Source: Xenopus tropicalis
Lineage: Eukaryota; Chordata; Amphibia; Anura; Pipidae
NCBI RefSeq assembly: GCF_000004195.4
Contig: NC_030680.2
Coordinates: 4,329,437-4,393,436 of the forward strand
Direction of reading: 5' to 3'
Length of the DNA stretch: 64,000 nucleotides
The notes under the pieces are model-generated. The model saw nothing but the letters and a program-made list of their open reading frames with translations. It made no database searches and had not been told where the DNA came from. This document shows positions 1-11,552 of the stretch, one piece after another (within the stretch, counting starts at the first letter, position 1; the number at the start of each line of letters is the position of its first letter). A program made the translations under genes and the position numbers.

Positions 1-66
1 CAACTGCAAATTGTTTTAGAACCGCATTCTCTACATCATGACTAAAAGTTAATTTTAGGGTTTTAA
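1..66. mobile_element. T2/Kolobok-like MITE, terminal fragment
   Basis: The window opens inside the terminal part of a MITE family seen repeatedly downstream. The shared string is CAAATTGT...CTCTACATCATGAC followed by AAAAGTTAA. The rest lies outside the window. Confidence 0.5.
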
Positions 67-830
67 ACCCAGAGAACAGAAAGGGACAGACAAAAAGCAG
101 TTTCTGGGTGAAGTTGCCCTTTACAGATGGAAAAGGGAAAGTGAGGAACGGTAGCCCAGTGATTAGCCAGCAATTAGCACCGATCCCTCACAAATAATAT
201 CAACTGCTGACAACAGTTTAAGTGGGATTAGGGGAATGAGAGTGGGGGCTGCGAATGAACTCATTGTGCCGAGTGTTTGGCTCCATTAATGAGCTGCCAA
301 TCTGCCTTCTGTCGGCCATATTTCTGCCTGACGCCGAGGCTTCTGCTTTATGGCCGTAATTAGCCCATTGTGCTACTATCGCTTGTAACAGTGTCGCCCC
401 AGTCCCCGAGCAATAAAATCACTTTATGGTTGTTATTCAGCCGTGTATTTATTTCTGATTCAGTTTAAATGGAGACTTGGAGCCATTTTGTTCCGTTGCG
501 CTACATCCCAACCCACGTATTTACCCAATTAGTTTGCATTTCCAATAAAGTGCTAATTATATAAATAAGTGGTAAAGGTTATAATATTAATTTCCATTCA
601 CAAAAGAGCCATTATCACTCAGTAATACATTTTATTATGAGCCTAGAACTGCACTTTGATTTGGTGCTTTTGGGTTTATGACATCTGGGCAATTGCGGCT
701 ATACAGTGAGGGAAAGCTGGCCGCACTTGGGCAGATTTGGTCAGACTAATGGGCCATTGGGCAGAACCTGTGTTCTCAGGTAGAGGAACACACCGTGGTT
801 CTGCTGCAGCCCATAACAGGTACCAACCTC
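67..830. other. Unique sequence with regulatory-like AT-rich islands
   Basis: No coding signal or tandem repeat is present. 160-640 has mixed CpG and TAAT/ATTA-rich composition (TTAATGAG, GTAATTAGCCC, CCAATTAGTTTGCAT) that resembles vertebrate non-coding regulatory islands. This is a compositional impression only. Confidence 0.3.
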
Positions 831-1030
831 CTCCACGGAACCAATTTTTGACCTGGACCTACAGCCCATGACCCAGACCCCACATTTTTACTTGCTTTGA
901 CCCACTACCCGACCTGACCCACAACTGCCTTATCTGCAACCGGATCCACGACCCACTGGCCACTATTAAACAGAAAGTGCTGTTGCTGCAAACCGGAAGT
1001 GACATTCTCCTGGGCAGGGGTAGAGGAGAA
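831..1030. repeat. Dispersed repeat with degenerate ACCC/GGGT motifs
   Basis: CCCACTACCCGACCTGACCC-type text is followed by CTATTAAACAGAAAGTG and GGAAGTGACAT. The reverse complement of the same arrangement occurs at about 3280-3540 (GATGTCACTTCCTGTTTAAT). Two diverged copies of one dispersed family are therefore present in opposite orientation. Confidence 0.5.
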
Positions 1031-1079
1031 GGTTAAGGGGGTAAAATATACATAATATAGGTAATATATAGTGAATAAA

Positions 1080-1320
1080 GTACCCCCTATTATAAAATAT
1101 AGGGATATTATAAGGTACAAGGCTTTCATACAGGTCATGGAACTCCGAGGTAACTTCTAACATCCTCATAATTTGCAACAGGGGGTACTGTATTGTAATA
1201 AAAGATTTAGTAAGTCATGTGACAAATGACATCACTAAGCACCGTTTATAAGAATATAATTTAGTTTGGTCCCATAGGGAAATGACTGAACTGTATATTA
1301 TATGCTAAGAAATATGGATA
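1080..1320. mobile_element. Dispersed element sharing GTCATGTGAC core (copy A)
   Basis: Sequence from ATACAGGTCATG through CAGGGGGTACTGTATT, GTCATGTGACA, ATGACATCACTAAGCA and TTTGGTCCCATAGGGAAATG is repeated almost colinearly at 27985-28230. Ends and target duplications could not be fixed. It is a short non-coding interspersed element, probably a MITE. Confidence 0.6.
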
Positions 1321-1942
1321 AGAGCTTCAACCCACCGACTTGCATTTATACCCGAATCCTACCCACTTATCTTGTGGGTAACCCACGGGTGCCTGACCCG
1401 CTGCAGGACCCTATCCTGTGGGTGTCTGGACTTACAGCCCAATATGGGGACAGCAGGCTAAGTGCATAAACAAAGAAATAATATGGAAGTGACCTCACTG
1501 TAATCCTTGGGCCGTAATTTACTGCCCCCCCAGTACTGAGTTGTGCTCCCCACTCCCCTTAGTGCTCTGTGTTATTGCAAAGCAGCCGGAATATTTACTG
1601 GCTTCCAATGAAAAGCTATTTATCTTTATTATATTATTGACCCTGCACAGTTATTAGAGACCCCACATATATTATATAGGGATAATGTCATATAAACCTC
1701 ACCCCCCCCCCCCCCCACACACACACACGGCCCCTCTGTGCTCTGCACTACGGGAAACAAATGAAGCAGATTTGGCTGCCGCCCCCGGCATTGTGTGCCA
1801 GAAATGTGAGTGTAAATGGATTATCTGCTCGGTTCTGTGCGACCGCTGCCACTTACTGTAACTGAGCCCGAAACCCACCTCTGACCCTATAGGTTAGCAG
1901 CAAAAGGGGGTTTATACCCTAATATAATACTGTATCTAATAG
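1321..1942. other. Mostly unique spacer with ACCC-rich remnant and C15(AC)n tract
   Basis: 1321-1420 continues the degenerate ACCC motif. C15 at 1702-1716 runs into (AC)6. The remainder is unremarkable, with no ORF of interest. Confidence 0.4.
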
Positions 1943-2660
1943 AATTACCAATACCCATTCATCCCTCATTCTCACTGGGTTTATAGTTATGTGTAACTGT
2001 CACTGTGTCTGTCCCTTTCCCTTCCCTGCACTGCTGGTTCTGACTCCTGATACAACTCCCCAATACCCATTCATTCCTCATTCTCACTGGGTTTATAGTT
2101 ATGTGTAACTGTCACTGTGTCTGTCCCTTTCCCTTCCCTGCACTGCTGGTTCTGACTCCTGATACAACTCCCCAATATCCATTCATCCCTCATTCTCACT
2201 GGGTTTATAGTTATGTGTAACTGTCACTGTGTCTGTCCCTTTCCCTTCCCTGCACTGCTGGTTCTGACTCCTGATACAACTCCCCAATACCCATTCATCC
2301 CTCATTCTCACTGGGTTTATAGTTATGTGTAACTGTCACTGTGTCTGTCCCTTTCCCTTCCCTGCACTGCTGGTTCTGACTCCTGATACAACTCCCCAAT
2401 ATCCATTCATCCCTCATTCTCACTGGGTTTATAGTTATGTGTAACTGTCACTGTGTCTGTCCCTTTCCCTTCCCTGCACTGCTGGTTCTGACTCCTGATA
2501 CAACTCCCCAATATCCATTCATTCCTCATTCTCACTGGGTTTATAGTTATGTGTAACTGTCACTGTGTCTGTCCCTTTCCCTTCCCTGCACTGCTGGTTC
2601 TGACTCCTGATACAACTCCCCAATATCCATTCATTCCCCATTCTCACTGGGTGTATAGTT
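1943..2660. repeat. 112-bp minisatellite
   Basis: About 6.4 copies have an exact 112-bp period. The marker TTCTCACTGGGTTTATAG recurs 112 bp apart, and units are nearly identical (CATTCATCC/CATTCATTCC variants). The last unit degrades into unique DNA near 2655. This unit is unrelated to the 112-bp unit of the TA-flanked MITE. Confidence 0.95.
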
Positions 2661-3218
2661 ATATATATGATTCCCAGAGGAGAGGTAGATCTGTGGGGAG
2701 GTATTATGAGGACAGACATGTCTCTCTCGCACTCAGACACACGGGGAGGTCACGGCAGTGACACGGGATGCTCCCGAGCCTGATTGGATTACGCGGGGAT
2801 TATGTTGTAATGGGATAGAACCTAATGGCTGAATAGAAATAAAATCTGATTTGTATTATTGGCTGATGGGATTGAGGAGCTCGTTGCTGTCAGGTTAATG
2901 CTGCGGCTGTCAGAGGCCAAATGACACAATGGGCTGAATCAGCTTTTATAGAATAAGACTTCATTATTCAGCAGGGTCTGTATTGTGTGTATTGGGGTCA
3001 GAAATAGCCCCTCGTAATGAGATTGAGCCATAAACGCTTGGTACCCCCCCCCCCCCCGCAGGGGTATGAGGGGTAACATTACAACATTACTCTCAGGGGT
3101 ATTTCCTTGGGCCATTGTGCAACACTGTAACTCAATGATTTAGAAACATAATTCTGCTTTTATTCCTACAGCAGCCAATATACAGACTCTGTGCTGCTCA
3201 GCAGTTTGGTGTTATTAC
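2661..3218. other. Unique spacer
   Basis: No coding signal was seen. It contains C14 at 3044-3057. Confidence 0.4.
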
Positions 3219-3260
3219 AGGTATGGGATCTGTTATCCAGAAAGCTCCTATATACTGCAG
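3219..3260. mobile_element. Left-end fragment of TA-flanked CAGGTA MITE
   Basis: CAGGTATGGGATCTGTTATC followed by CAGAAAGCTC matches the terminal inverted repeat of the fuller copies at 8955 and 11553, and is preceded by TA as in those copies. Only the terminus survives. Confidence 0.65.
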
Positions 3261-3274
3261 CGCCATAGAGTCCT

Positions 3275-3540
3275 ACTGTGGGTCCGGTACTTGGGGGTTA
3301 CCTGCAAGAAAAGCAGATACCCTGTGGGTTTGGGGTAGGATCTTCGGATGTGGAGATGTCGGTCGGGCAGGTTGGGGCCGACTTTGGCACACCCTCTTCT
3401 GGTGATGTCACTTCCTGTTTAATGGCGGTCACTAGGTGGCGGATTGGGTTGTGCATAATGCAGTTGTGGGTCGGGCAGCGGGTCAAATCGAGTAGAATAT
3501 GGGTTGCAGGTCCGGATTGGGTCTCGAAAATTGCTTCTGC
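3275..3540. repeat. Dispersed repeat with degenerate GGGT motifs (inverted copy)
   Basis: GGGT-rich text containing GATGTCACTTCCTGTTTAAT and GGTCACTAGGTGGC is the reverse-complement counterpart of 831-1030. Confidence 0.5.
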
Positions 3541-4814
3541 ACCAATCCTATTGTTTCTGTATAAGGCTGTTGGCACATACGGGGCAATTAAAGCATGACT
3601 GGCAGCACCCAGTAGTAGTAACAATACCTAATACTGCTTTTATATTGAAAGCCCCCCCCCCCCCCCCCGGCCAATACATACACAGCTCAACTCTTCCCTG
3701 AGGGTTAAGTTATCCTTTAAAAGCTGTAGGAGGGGGTGAACACTCCCAGAGGAATGGAAACCAAAGAGGGTGGCTAAGCCTGACCCATATGGCCACATAG
3801 CTGGGCACCCAGGGCTCTGCCTACAGCACTTAACCCTTTGTGGGATGTAGAAGAAGAACCATTGTCTCCCTTTGGTGTATGGGTGCCATTCGCCGCTATG
3901 CACTCTGGGAAATACAAGCGGCAGGGACTTGGCTACTGTCACCTATTACTGTGCAACTGTCATTCTGCCTTTCCAACCCGGATTCTGCTTAATTAGACCC
4001 ATTTCACCTACAGAGTGGCCCAGATTTGGCTGTCTCTTATTTACAGCGCTTCTCGGGCGGTTGTTGTGGCTGCCGGTGGTCTCGCTGACGGCGGATAAAG
4101 ACAGGATTCGGATAATTCCGCCTGTGCGGCGTTTTTAGAAAATCATTAATCCCGAGCCGGGGAATTAGACGGCGCCAATCATCAGCTTCCAATTACAATA
4201 ATTAGGATTTGATAATGTTTAATGGAAGCGAATAATCGTGTTTATACCTTTCTAATCTTTGTTCTAATTCTGCCTGCCGTGTTTCAGCAGCCGGGGAAGA
4301 GACGTTTGCCACCTTTTGGCAGATTAATGCCTGTTTCATCCAACCTTTAGAAAGACAGCTTGAGAGCCCTGATGGGCTGAATTATTCATGAGCTGCCAGG
4401 GGGGGGGGCGGGATTAGTGGCGCGGCGGCGTGGCAGCTCCTTCGCTTATTGATCTCTCTTCCTCCGTCTCCTTTTCAACTCAACCCAAATTTAATTTGGC
4501 CTCAATTAACAGCCCCTGTCGCGGTGGGGAATGTTTAGCTGCGGACAACAGAAGGGCCTGCGCAGGTCACATGACCTCGTTAACATTCATTAACGCCCAG
4601 GAAGTGGCTTTAATTGTAAATTAGCATTATCAGGGTTCAAATGGGGTCACTGAGGTTCAGCCATCAGCATTGGCACCGCCGGCGCGGGGATCCGAGCTTT
4701 GTGCCAATATCCGGCCTTAACTTCCCCTTTAATCTGCCCGTCATCGGGCTGGAGTTACAGCTATACGGGCAGAAGAGCTTACGCTTTATTTTGCTTGTAT
4801 TGGGATTCCATGGG
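3541..4814. other. Unique region with candidate conserved regulatory block (about 4080-4640)
   Basis: C17 lies at 3652-3668. From about 4080 the sequence becomes unique, CpG-containing and rich in homeodomain-type cores (CATTAATCC, CCAATTAC, AATAATTAGG, TTCATTAACG). No coding exon was recognised, and the open frame around 4430-4624 has no recognisable similarity. Confidence 0.35.
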
Positions 4815-5622
4815 CTTTATCTATGGATCTATACCCCCGACTGTGGGCATCAGATAGGAGGGAGATTCAGATCTATTTATCTATGGATCTATACCCCCGA
4901 CTGTGATCATCAGATAGGAGGGAGATTCAGATCTATTTATCTATGGATCTATACCCCCGACTGTGATCATCAGATAGGAGGGAGATACAGATCTATTTAT
5001 CTATGGATCTATACCCCCGACTGTGGGCATCAGATAGGAGGGAGATACAGATCTATTTATCTATGGATCTATACCCCCGACCGACTGTGGGCATCAGATA
5101 GGAGGGAGATACAGATCTATTTATCTATGGATCTATACCCCCGACTGTGGGCATCAGATAGGAGGGAGATTCAGATCTATTTATCTATGGATCTATACCC
5201 CCGACTGTGATCATCAGATAGGAGGGAGATTCAGATCTATTTATCTATGGATCTATACCCCCGACTGTGGGCATCAGATAGGAGGGAGATTCAGATCTAT
5301 TTATCTATGGATCTATACCCCCGACTGTGGGCATCAGATAGGAGGGAGATTCAGATCTATTTATCTATGGATCTATACCCCCGACCGACTGTGGGCATCA
5401 GATAGGAGGGAGATTCAGATCTATTTATCTATGGATCTATACCCCCGACTGTGGGCATCAGATAGGAGGGAGATTCAGATCTATTTATCTATGGATCTAT
5501 ACCCCCGACTGTGGGCATCAGATAGGAGGGAGATTCAGATCTATTTATCTATGGATCTATACCCCCGACTGTGGGCATCAGATAGGAGGGAGATTCAGAT
5601 CTATTTATCTATGGATCTATAA
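4815..5622. repeat. 60-bp minisatellite
   Basis: About 13 copies of a 60-bp unit (GGATCTATACCCCCGACTGT ...). Two units carry a 4-bp CCGA duplication. GGGCATC/GATCATC and GATTC/GATAC variants distinguish sub-types. Because the unit is a multiple of three, a long stop-free frame results; it is not a gene. Confidence 0.95.
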
Positions 5623-5639
5623 CCCCCGATGGGACTGAT

Positions 5640-5960
5640 CTATAGGAATTTCTATTTATGATGCCCGCCGGTGCCAGGCAATATGGGCGGAAGTATATTT
5701 AGCGGCGCTTAAACACACGAGACAGTTTGTCATAACGTTCATCCCGCGTTCTGCCCAGATAATTACTAAATAAATACTCTTTTATGTCACGCAAAATCAT
5801 ACTCCGGGAATTAGCATTATGCATATCCGCCGCCAATTAGATGTATATTTGCATCTTCTTAATCCATTATTCATGAATATCTCCGTGCGCTTTGATCATG
5901 GCGCCTGGTGAATCATAATCTGCGCAAAACGTTGCCATGCAAACAGGTTACTTCTCACCC
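5640..5960. promoter_or_regulatory. Candidate enhancer-like conserved element with octamer motifs
   Basis: This is a unique island between a minisatellite and a dispersed repeat. It contains a perfect octamer in reverse form, ATTTGCAT (5847-5854), an octamer-like ATGCAAAC (5937-5944), ATTATGCATAT near 5817-5827, and several ATTA/TAAT cores (CCAATTAG, CTTAATCC, ATTCATGAAT). Such clustering of POU and homeodomain cores is typical of developmental non-coding elements. Conservation was not testable. Confidence 0.35.
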
Positions 5961-6039
5961 TATAAATAGAGCGACTCCCCATTAGGGTGAGTATGAAAGG
6001 CGCAATACTCCCACTGGCACGGGGGGCTAGGGGCTCAGA

Positions 6040-6600
6040 ACTTTATTTAGCCTCGTAACATTGCTTCTGTGAGATACTGCAGTATATGTAGGCGGGAGCT
6101 GCCATGTTGCTGATATATGAAAGTAGGTATCAGAACAGTACTCAATAGTAAGAAATCCAAGTCCGGTGTGGGACTCCTCCAGTTACATGGGAGTAGGAGA
6201 AACAATAGGTTAGCTGAAAGCAGTTCTAATGTGTAGCGCTGGCTGAAAGCTCAGACTCAGGCACACTTTACTGCTGCGCTGCAAGTTGGAGTGATATCCG
6301 CCCCCTCCTCACCCCCAGCAGCCGATCAGCAGAACAATGGGAAGGGAGCAAGATAGCAGCTCCCAGTAGGTATCAGAATAGCACTCAATAGTAAGAAATC
6401 CAAGTCCGGCTTGGGACTCCTCCAGTTACATGGGAGTAGGAGAAACAATAGGTTAGCTGAAAGCAGTTCTAATGTGTAGCGCTGGCTGAAAGCTCAGACT
6501 CAGGCACAAGGCACTGAGATGGCGCCTACACACCAATATTACAGCTACAAATACATACAAAATGGCATCATTATCTCTATATGTAAGGTACCAGCAAGGG
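6040..6600. repeat. Interspersed repeat with internal direct duplication of about 145 bp
   Basis: The block 6121-6264 (GTAGGTATCAGAACAGTACT ... AGACTCAGGCACA) recurs at 6367-6508 with few differences. The 100-bp separator includes GGGAAGGGAGCAAGATAGC. I recognise the text as an abundant frog interspersed repeat but cannot name its class. It extends into ACACACCAATATTACAGCTA. Confidence 0.6.
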
Positions 6601-7235
6601 GCTGGATATTACCCAGCAGATATCGGGGGGAATATGATTGTAAGCCCTGGGGGGAGTTCTTAATTACCCAGAACTCCGGCGCTGAACGTCGGCCCAGAAT
6701 CGGCGCTTTCCCCCAATCTGCACTTATTCACAGGGAAAATAGGGACAGCGAGCCAGGAATTTCCGCTTTGGTGGAGGGTAATTGGGCCGGGGGGTGTAAG
6801 TGACACTTTGTAGTATTGTTTGTTTGACATTTTACTAATGCTGAATGAATTATAGTTAATAAGATTAATGTTCCACATGTGCAGGACTCCCAGAGTTTGT
6901 CTGCTAATTAGTGTTCTTTTATTAAAGGGCAAGTACGCGCTACAGGCAACGTAATGTGACTGCTCGGCTTCCTGACAAATATCTGGCTTGTGTGTCTCTG
7001 CCGCATCTCTAGTTGCTATGAATATTGGTGAGAGACGGTGCTACACGCACAATGACCTACTTCTCCCTGGCTTTGCTGCTTACTGGGGCACCCCCCCCCC
7101 CCCATACAGTCACTAGCAGCAGCCAATCAATACAGTGTCCTGTACTGTAAGAGCCTTCTGCAGGATCAATGAGAAACTCACTGATAGAGTGAACGGCTCA
7201 TACCCCCACTGTAGGAACAACCAAATACCCCCAAA
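6601..7235. other. Unique spacer
   Basis: No coding or repeat signal except C13 at 7091-7103. Confidence 0.35.
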
Positions 7236-8036
7236 GGACAGCCCCCTAAGTTTGCTCATAGCCTGTACAGAGAGATACCATAAAACTATGGCACATAGGG
7301 ATTCCTCTGTACTAAGCACAATTCAGCAGGAACAGCCCCCTAAGTTTGCTCATAGCCTGTACAGAGAGATACCATAAAACTATGGCACATAGGGATTCCT
7401 CTGTACTAAGCACAATTCAGCAGGAACAGCCCCCTAAGTTTGCTCATAGCCTGTACAGAGAGATACCATAAAACTATGGCACATAGGGATTCCCCTGTAC
7501 TAAGCACAATTCAGCAGGAACAGCCCCCTAAGTTTGCTCATAGCCTGTACAGAGAGATACCATAAAACTATGGCACATAGGGATTCCCTGTACTAAGCAC
7601 AATTCAGCAGGAACAGTCCCCTAAGTTTGCTCATAGCCTGTACAGAGAGATACCATAAAACTATGGCACATAGGGATTCCCCTGTACTAAGCACAATTCA
7701 GCAGGAACAGCCCCCTAAGTTTGCTCATAGCCTGTACAGAGAGATACCATAAAACTATGGCACATAGGGATTCCCCTGTACTAAGCACAATTCAGCAGGA
7801 ACAGCCCCCTAAGTTTGCTCATAGCCTGTACAGAGAGATACCATAAAACTATGGCACATAGGGATTCCCCTGTACTAAGCACAATTCAGCAGGAACAGCC
7901 CCCTAAGTTTGCCCATAGCCTGTACAGATAGATACCATAAAACTATGGCACATAGGGATTCCCCTGTACTAAGCACAATGCAGCAGGAACAGCCCCCTAA
8001 GTTTGCTCATAGCCTGTACAGAGAGATACCATAAAA
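7236..8036. repeat. 94-bp minisatellite, site 1 of 3
   Basis: About 8.5 copies of a 94-bp unit (CCTAAGTTTGCTCATAGCCT ... CAATTCAGCAGGAACAGCCC), spaced 94 bp in most units. The same unit, in the same orientation, forms arrays at 24091 and 48261. Confidence 0.95.
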
Positions 8037-8954
8037 CTGGTGTATATAGCAATATTCTGTATATAGAGGATGACAGATACAGACAGACAATATTCAGAGA
8101 GCTGAAGCGAGAGGAAACAAGGGCCTGACTGGGTTCTGTTACCCCAGGGCCACTCACATCATGTAAGTTTCCCATTCGGAACTGATGTACCGGGGATATT
8201 TATAGTCAGGGGCTCAGGGGCAGGGGTTAGAAGGGCAGAAAGTGCCTCTGTATTTGGACAGAAAGAAATCTCGGCACTAAAACTGCCCCGTTATTATTTC
8301 ATGCTGAGTCCGAGCAACATTCATTTTCTAAATAGAACCTTTGTTCCAAGGGGAAATAGAGCAGTTTTTTGCCAGATACGTTCCCTTATATACACAGTAA
8401 TAGCCCCTTATAGCCGATGTTTGAGCCAGATGCACCCCTGCCGCCTCCGCCGGGCCCTTATACCCTTATTGGGGGGGTTTATTCCCCGCCCTGGGGCAGC
8501 CGTACATACGGGTTTATACAGCAGCATAATGGCAAACAGGCAGTATTTGCAGTTCAGTTGCCATAGATTCTATAGAGAAGAAGGCATTGCTATCCAGTTA
8601 CTGGGGCCCATAATGATAAATTGTAACCCCCCCCCCCCCCCCCCGGGGAGCTTTATTTACCTTGGAGGGGGAATTAGTATGAAATTTCAGCTCCCTGAAT
8701 TACCAGCACATTACACAGTAAATCCTATTTATGACCATTCAATTTTTTTTAAACAGAACTGAGAAACCTTTTGTGTTGAAGTTTGAACGTTCCTTACCCT
8801 TTAATTCCTTATTCCCCCCCCCGACCCCCCAGGGCAAAGTTCTGTGCCAGTGCAGAACATGGGCGACGTAAAGCCCAATCAGCAGTTGGCTTTTACTGCT
8901 CTAGAGCAATGGTATTAATGAAAGGAAGCCCCTGAGTGGCTCAGGGTGCAACTA
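8037..8954. other. Unique spacer
   Basis: No recognised coding content. C18 at 8627-8644 is the longest homopolymer seen in the window. Confidence 0.4.
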
Positions 8955-9731
8955 CAGGTAGGGGACCCATTATCCAGAGTGCTCGGGACCTGGGGTTTTA
9001 CGGATAAGGAGTCTTTCCGTAATTTGGATCTCCATACCTTATATCTACTAAAAAAAAATGATTTAAACACTAATTAAACCCAAGGATTGTTTTAGCCCCA
9101 ATAAGGGGTAATTATATCTTAGTTGGGATCAAGTACAGGTACTGTTTTATTATTACAGAGAAAAGGGAATCATTTAACCATGAAATAAACCCAATAGGGC
9201 TGTTCTGCCCCAATAAGGGGTAATTATATCTTAGTTGGGATCAAGTACAGGTACTGTTTTATTATTACAGAGAAAAGGGAATCATTTAACCATGAAATAA
9301 ACCCAATAGGGCTGTTCTGCCCCAATAAGGGGTAATTATATCTTAGTTGGGATCAAGTACAGGTACTGTTTTATTATTACAGAGAAAAGGGAATCATTTA
9401 ACCATTAAATAAACCCAATAGGGCTGTTCTGCCCCCAATAAGGGGTAATTATATCTTAGTTGGGATCAAGTACAGGTACTGTTTTATTATTACAGAGAAA
9501 AGGGAATCATTTAACCATTAAATAAACCCAATTGGGCTGTTCTGCCCCAATAAGGGGTAATTATATCTTAGTTGGGATCAAGTACAGGTACTGTTTTATT
9601 ATTACAGAGAAAAGAGAAATCATGTTAAAAAATTACAATTATTTGCTTATAATGGAGTCTATGGGAGAGGGCTTTTCTGTAATTCAGAACTTTCTGGACA
9701 ATGGGTTTCCGGATAAGGGGTCCAATACCTG
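8955..9731. mobile_element. TA-flanked CAGGTA MITE with internal 112-bp array (complete copy)
   Basis: The left end CAGGTAGGGGACCCATTATC and right end GATAAGGGGTCCAATACCTG are inverted repeats of each other, and the element is flanked by TA on both sides (8953-8954, 9732-9733). This suggests a Tc1/mariner-type TA target duplication. Between the ends lie about 4.6 tandem copies of a 112-bp unit (GCCCCAATAAGGGGTAATTA ...) from about 9095 to 9610. There is no transposase. The family name is unknown to me. Confidence 0.8.
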
Positions 9732-11552
9732 TATAACTCTGCATGTACAAGTGGTGGAACTATAACTCTCTGTAGGTACAAGCTGTTCTGGCTGAGGATT
9801 ATGTCACTATAGGAAGTGTCACTGACAAGTCCGATGAGATTATTTCTGAACCATATGGCAGGGCTAAGGGGGCACTAATGAATTTATTGAGGCACAGGAC
9901 GGCCCCCATGTTAGTTTCTTGCCCTCTGTGCCAATGGACTAGCCCTAATAGACTCCCATTGTTTGGCAGGCAAATGAGTTGGGGGGGGGGGGGGGCTGTA
10001 CTTATGTGATCCATTATTAATGAAGCTGCTGAGTGGGCCGGGGGGGGGGCTCAGGCTGGGAAGGTGGGGCAGCCCATTGTGCTTCCTGCGGGGGGACCAG
10101 CTGTACAGATGGAAGGGGACATCAGGCCATATCCTAGTCAATTTCATGCCTGCGAGGCACGGCCATTCCCACCAGCAGCCGACAGATGGGGGAGCGGGGG
10201 GCACTGGCAGAATGCTCTCTCCCTTCCCATTAAGCCTATGGCACACTCCTCATTCCCAGCACCCCCCCCCCCCCCACTCTATTAATTCTCTAGCCCTGGA
10301 GGGGAGCTATAAGTACCCCCATTCATTCCCATTAACTCCCAGCATCCCCTGCGAGCCAAGGAAGCACTAAATAGCTGTGAAACGCGTGGCCAAATGGGCT
10401 GCTATTCATTTTGTATGCCGTATAAACGGTGGCCTAATAGGGCCAAAAACAGCTGCTAAGGAGCCATTAATTTGGGATAAATCAGCCGGTCCGTATCAGC
10501 TCTGATGTTCCTGGCTCCGGGTTATGTCTCTCACCCCCCCCCCCCCTCCCCCCGGGGCCATATTTATACATATGTGCCCAAATGCTCCTCCTATTGCTCT
10601 GCAGTCTGGCATTAACTCTTCAACTGCCTGAATGTGCCATGAACTTAATTATAGACAGGGCAGATTGGGGTATTTACAGTTACAGCACTGCTGCCTGTGT
10701 GTGTATGGAGTGGAGAAAGCTTGGCAGAGGCAGAGCAAACAAAACCACTTATAAAATATAACATATATATATATTCCTTGGAACTGCAGTTGCTGCGAAG
10801 GGATTGGCCCTGATGCTCTAATGCCAATTCTCCTGCATGATGGCAGCAGGAATGGGGGTACAGTTGATATTCAGGTACTGGGGGGGGTCAGTGCTGTTAA
10901 GTCGGGGGCCAAAGGGCCTGTGTGGGGATCCCCGACATTTAGTAAGTCTCTCAGCGGTTTCATTTTTTCCCCATTTTCTTTGTAAAAATATTTATCAAGG
11001 GAAATGAGTATCTTGTATTAACAGGCAATGGATAGGGGCATATTAAGGGTAGGAGTGTGTGTGTTTAGCATCAAGCGCCCCCTGGTGGAAATTAGGGCAA
11101 CTGCATGTCATTAAGGGAAACTGTGGTTTTACTTTGCCTTGTTGTGTTATTATTCTCACTTATTTACCATCTGGCAACGTTGCTCTCTGATCCTGAACAT
11201 TTATACAAGGAATACAGCGACTAGCTGCAGAATGTTTAGCTTCAAGGCTTGTAAGTGCTCCAGTATTTGTGCAGCAGCTCCTTCTCTGGTTACATATATA
11301 TATATGTATAATAGCCATGATTCAGTATTTTATCCCAAATTTTACCCCAAAAATGTCAGTGAGCAAATAAACATTCTCTCCAAATCTCATGCTGACAGGC
11401 CTAGCGGATACTTGCCCCTGCCTACTGCCCTCGGCCGCCTGTGGGGGTGAGATTTATAGATGATGGTTCTGATTTTGGTGCATCCAAAAATGATGGATTC
11501 CATGCCCCCCCTAGTGGCAACAAGTGGAAGTTGTTTTGAAGGGTGATTGGTA
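9732..11552. other. Unique region
   Basis: No recognisable exon or tandem array. Poly-G/C tracts lie at 9981-9995 (G15), 10262-10275 (C14) and 10534-10546 (C13), with short AT repeats near 10760 and 11297. The open frames across 9911-10370 arise from C/G-rich composition. Confidence 0.4.
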
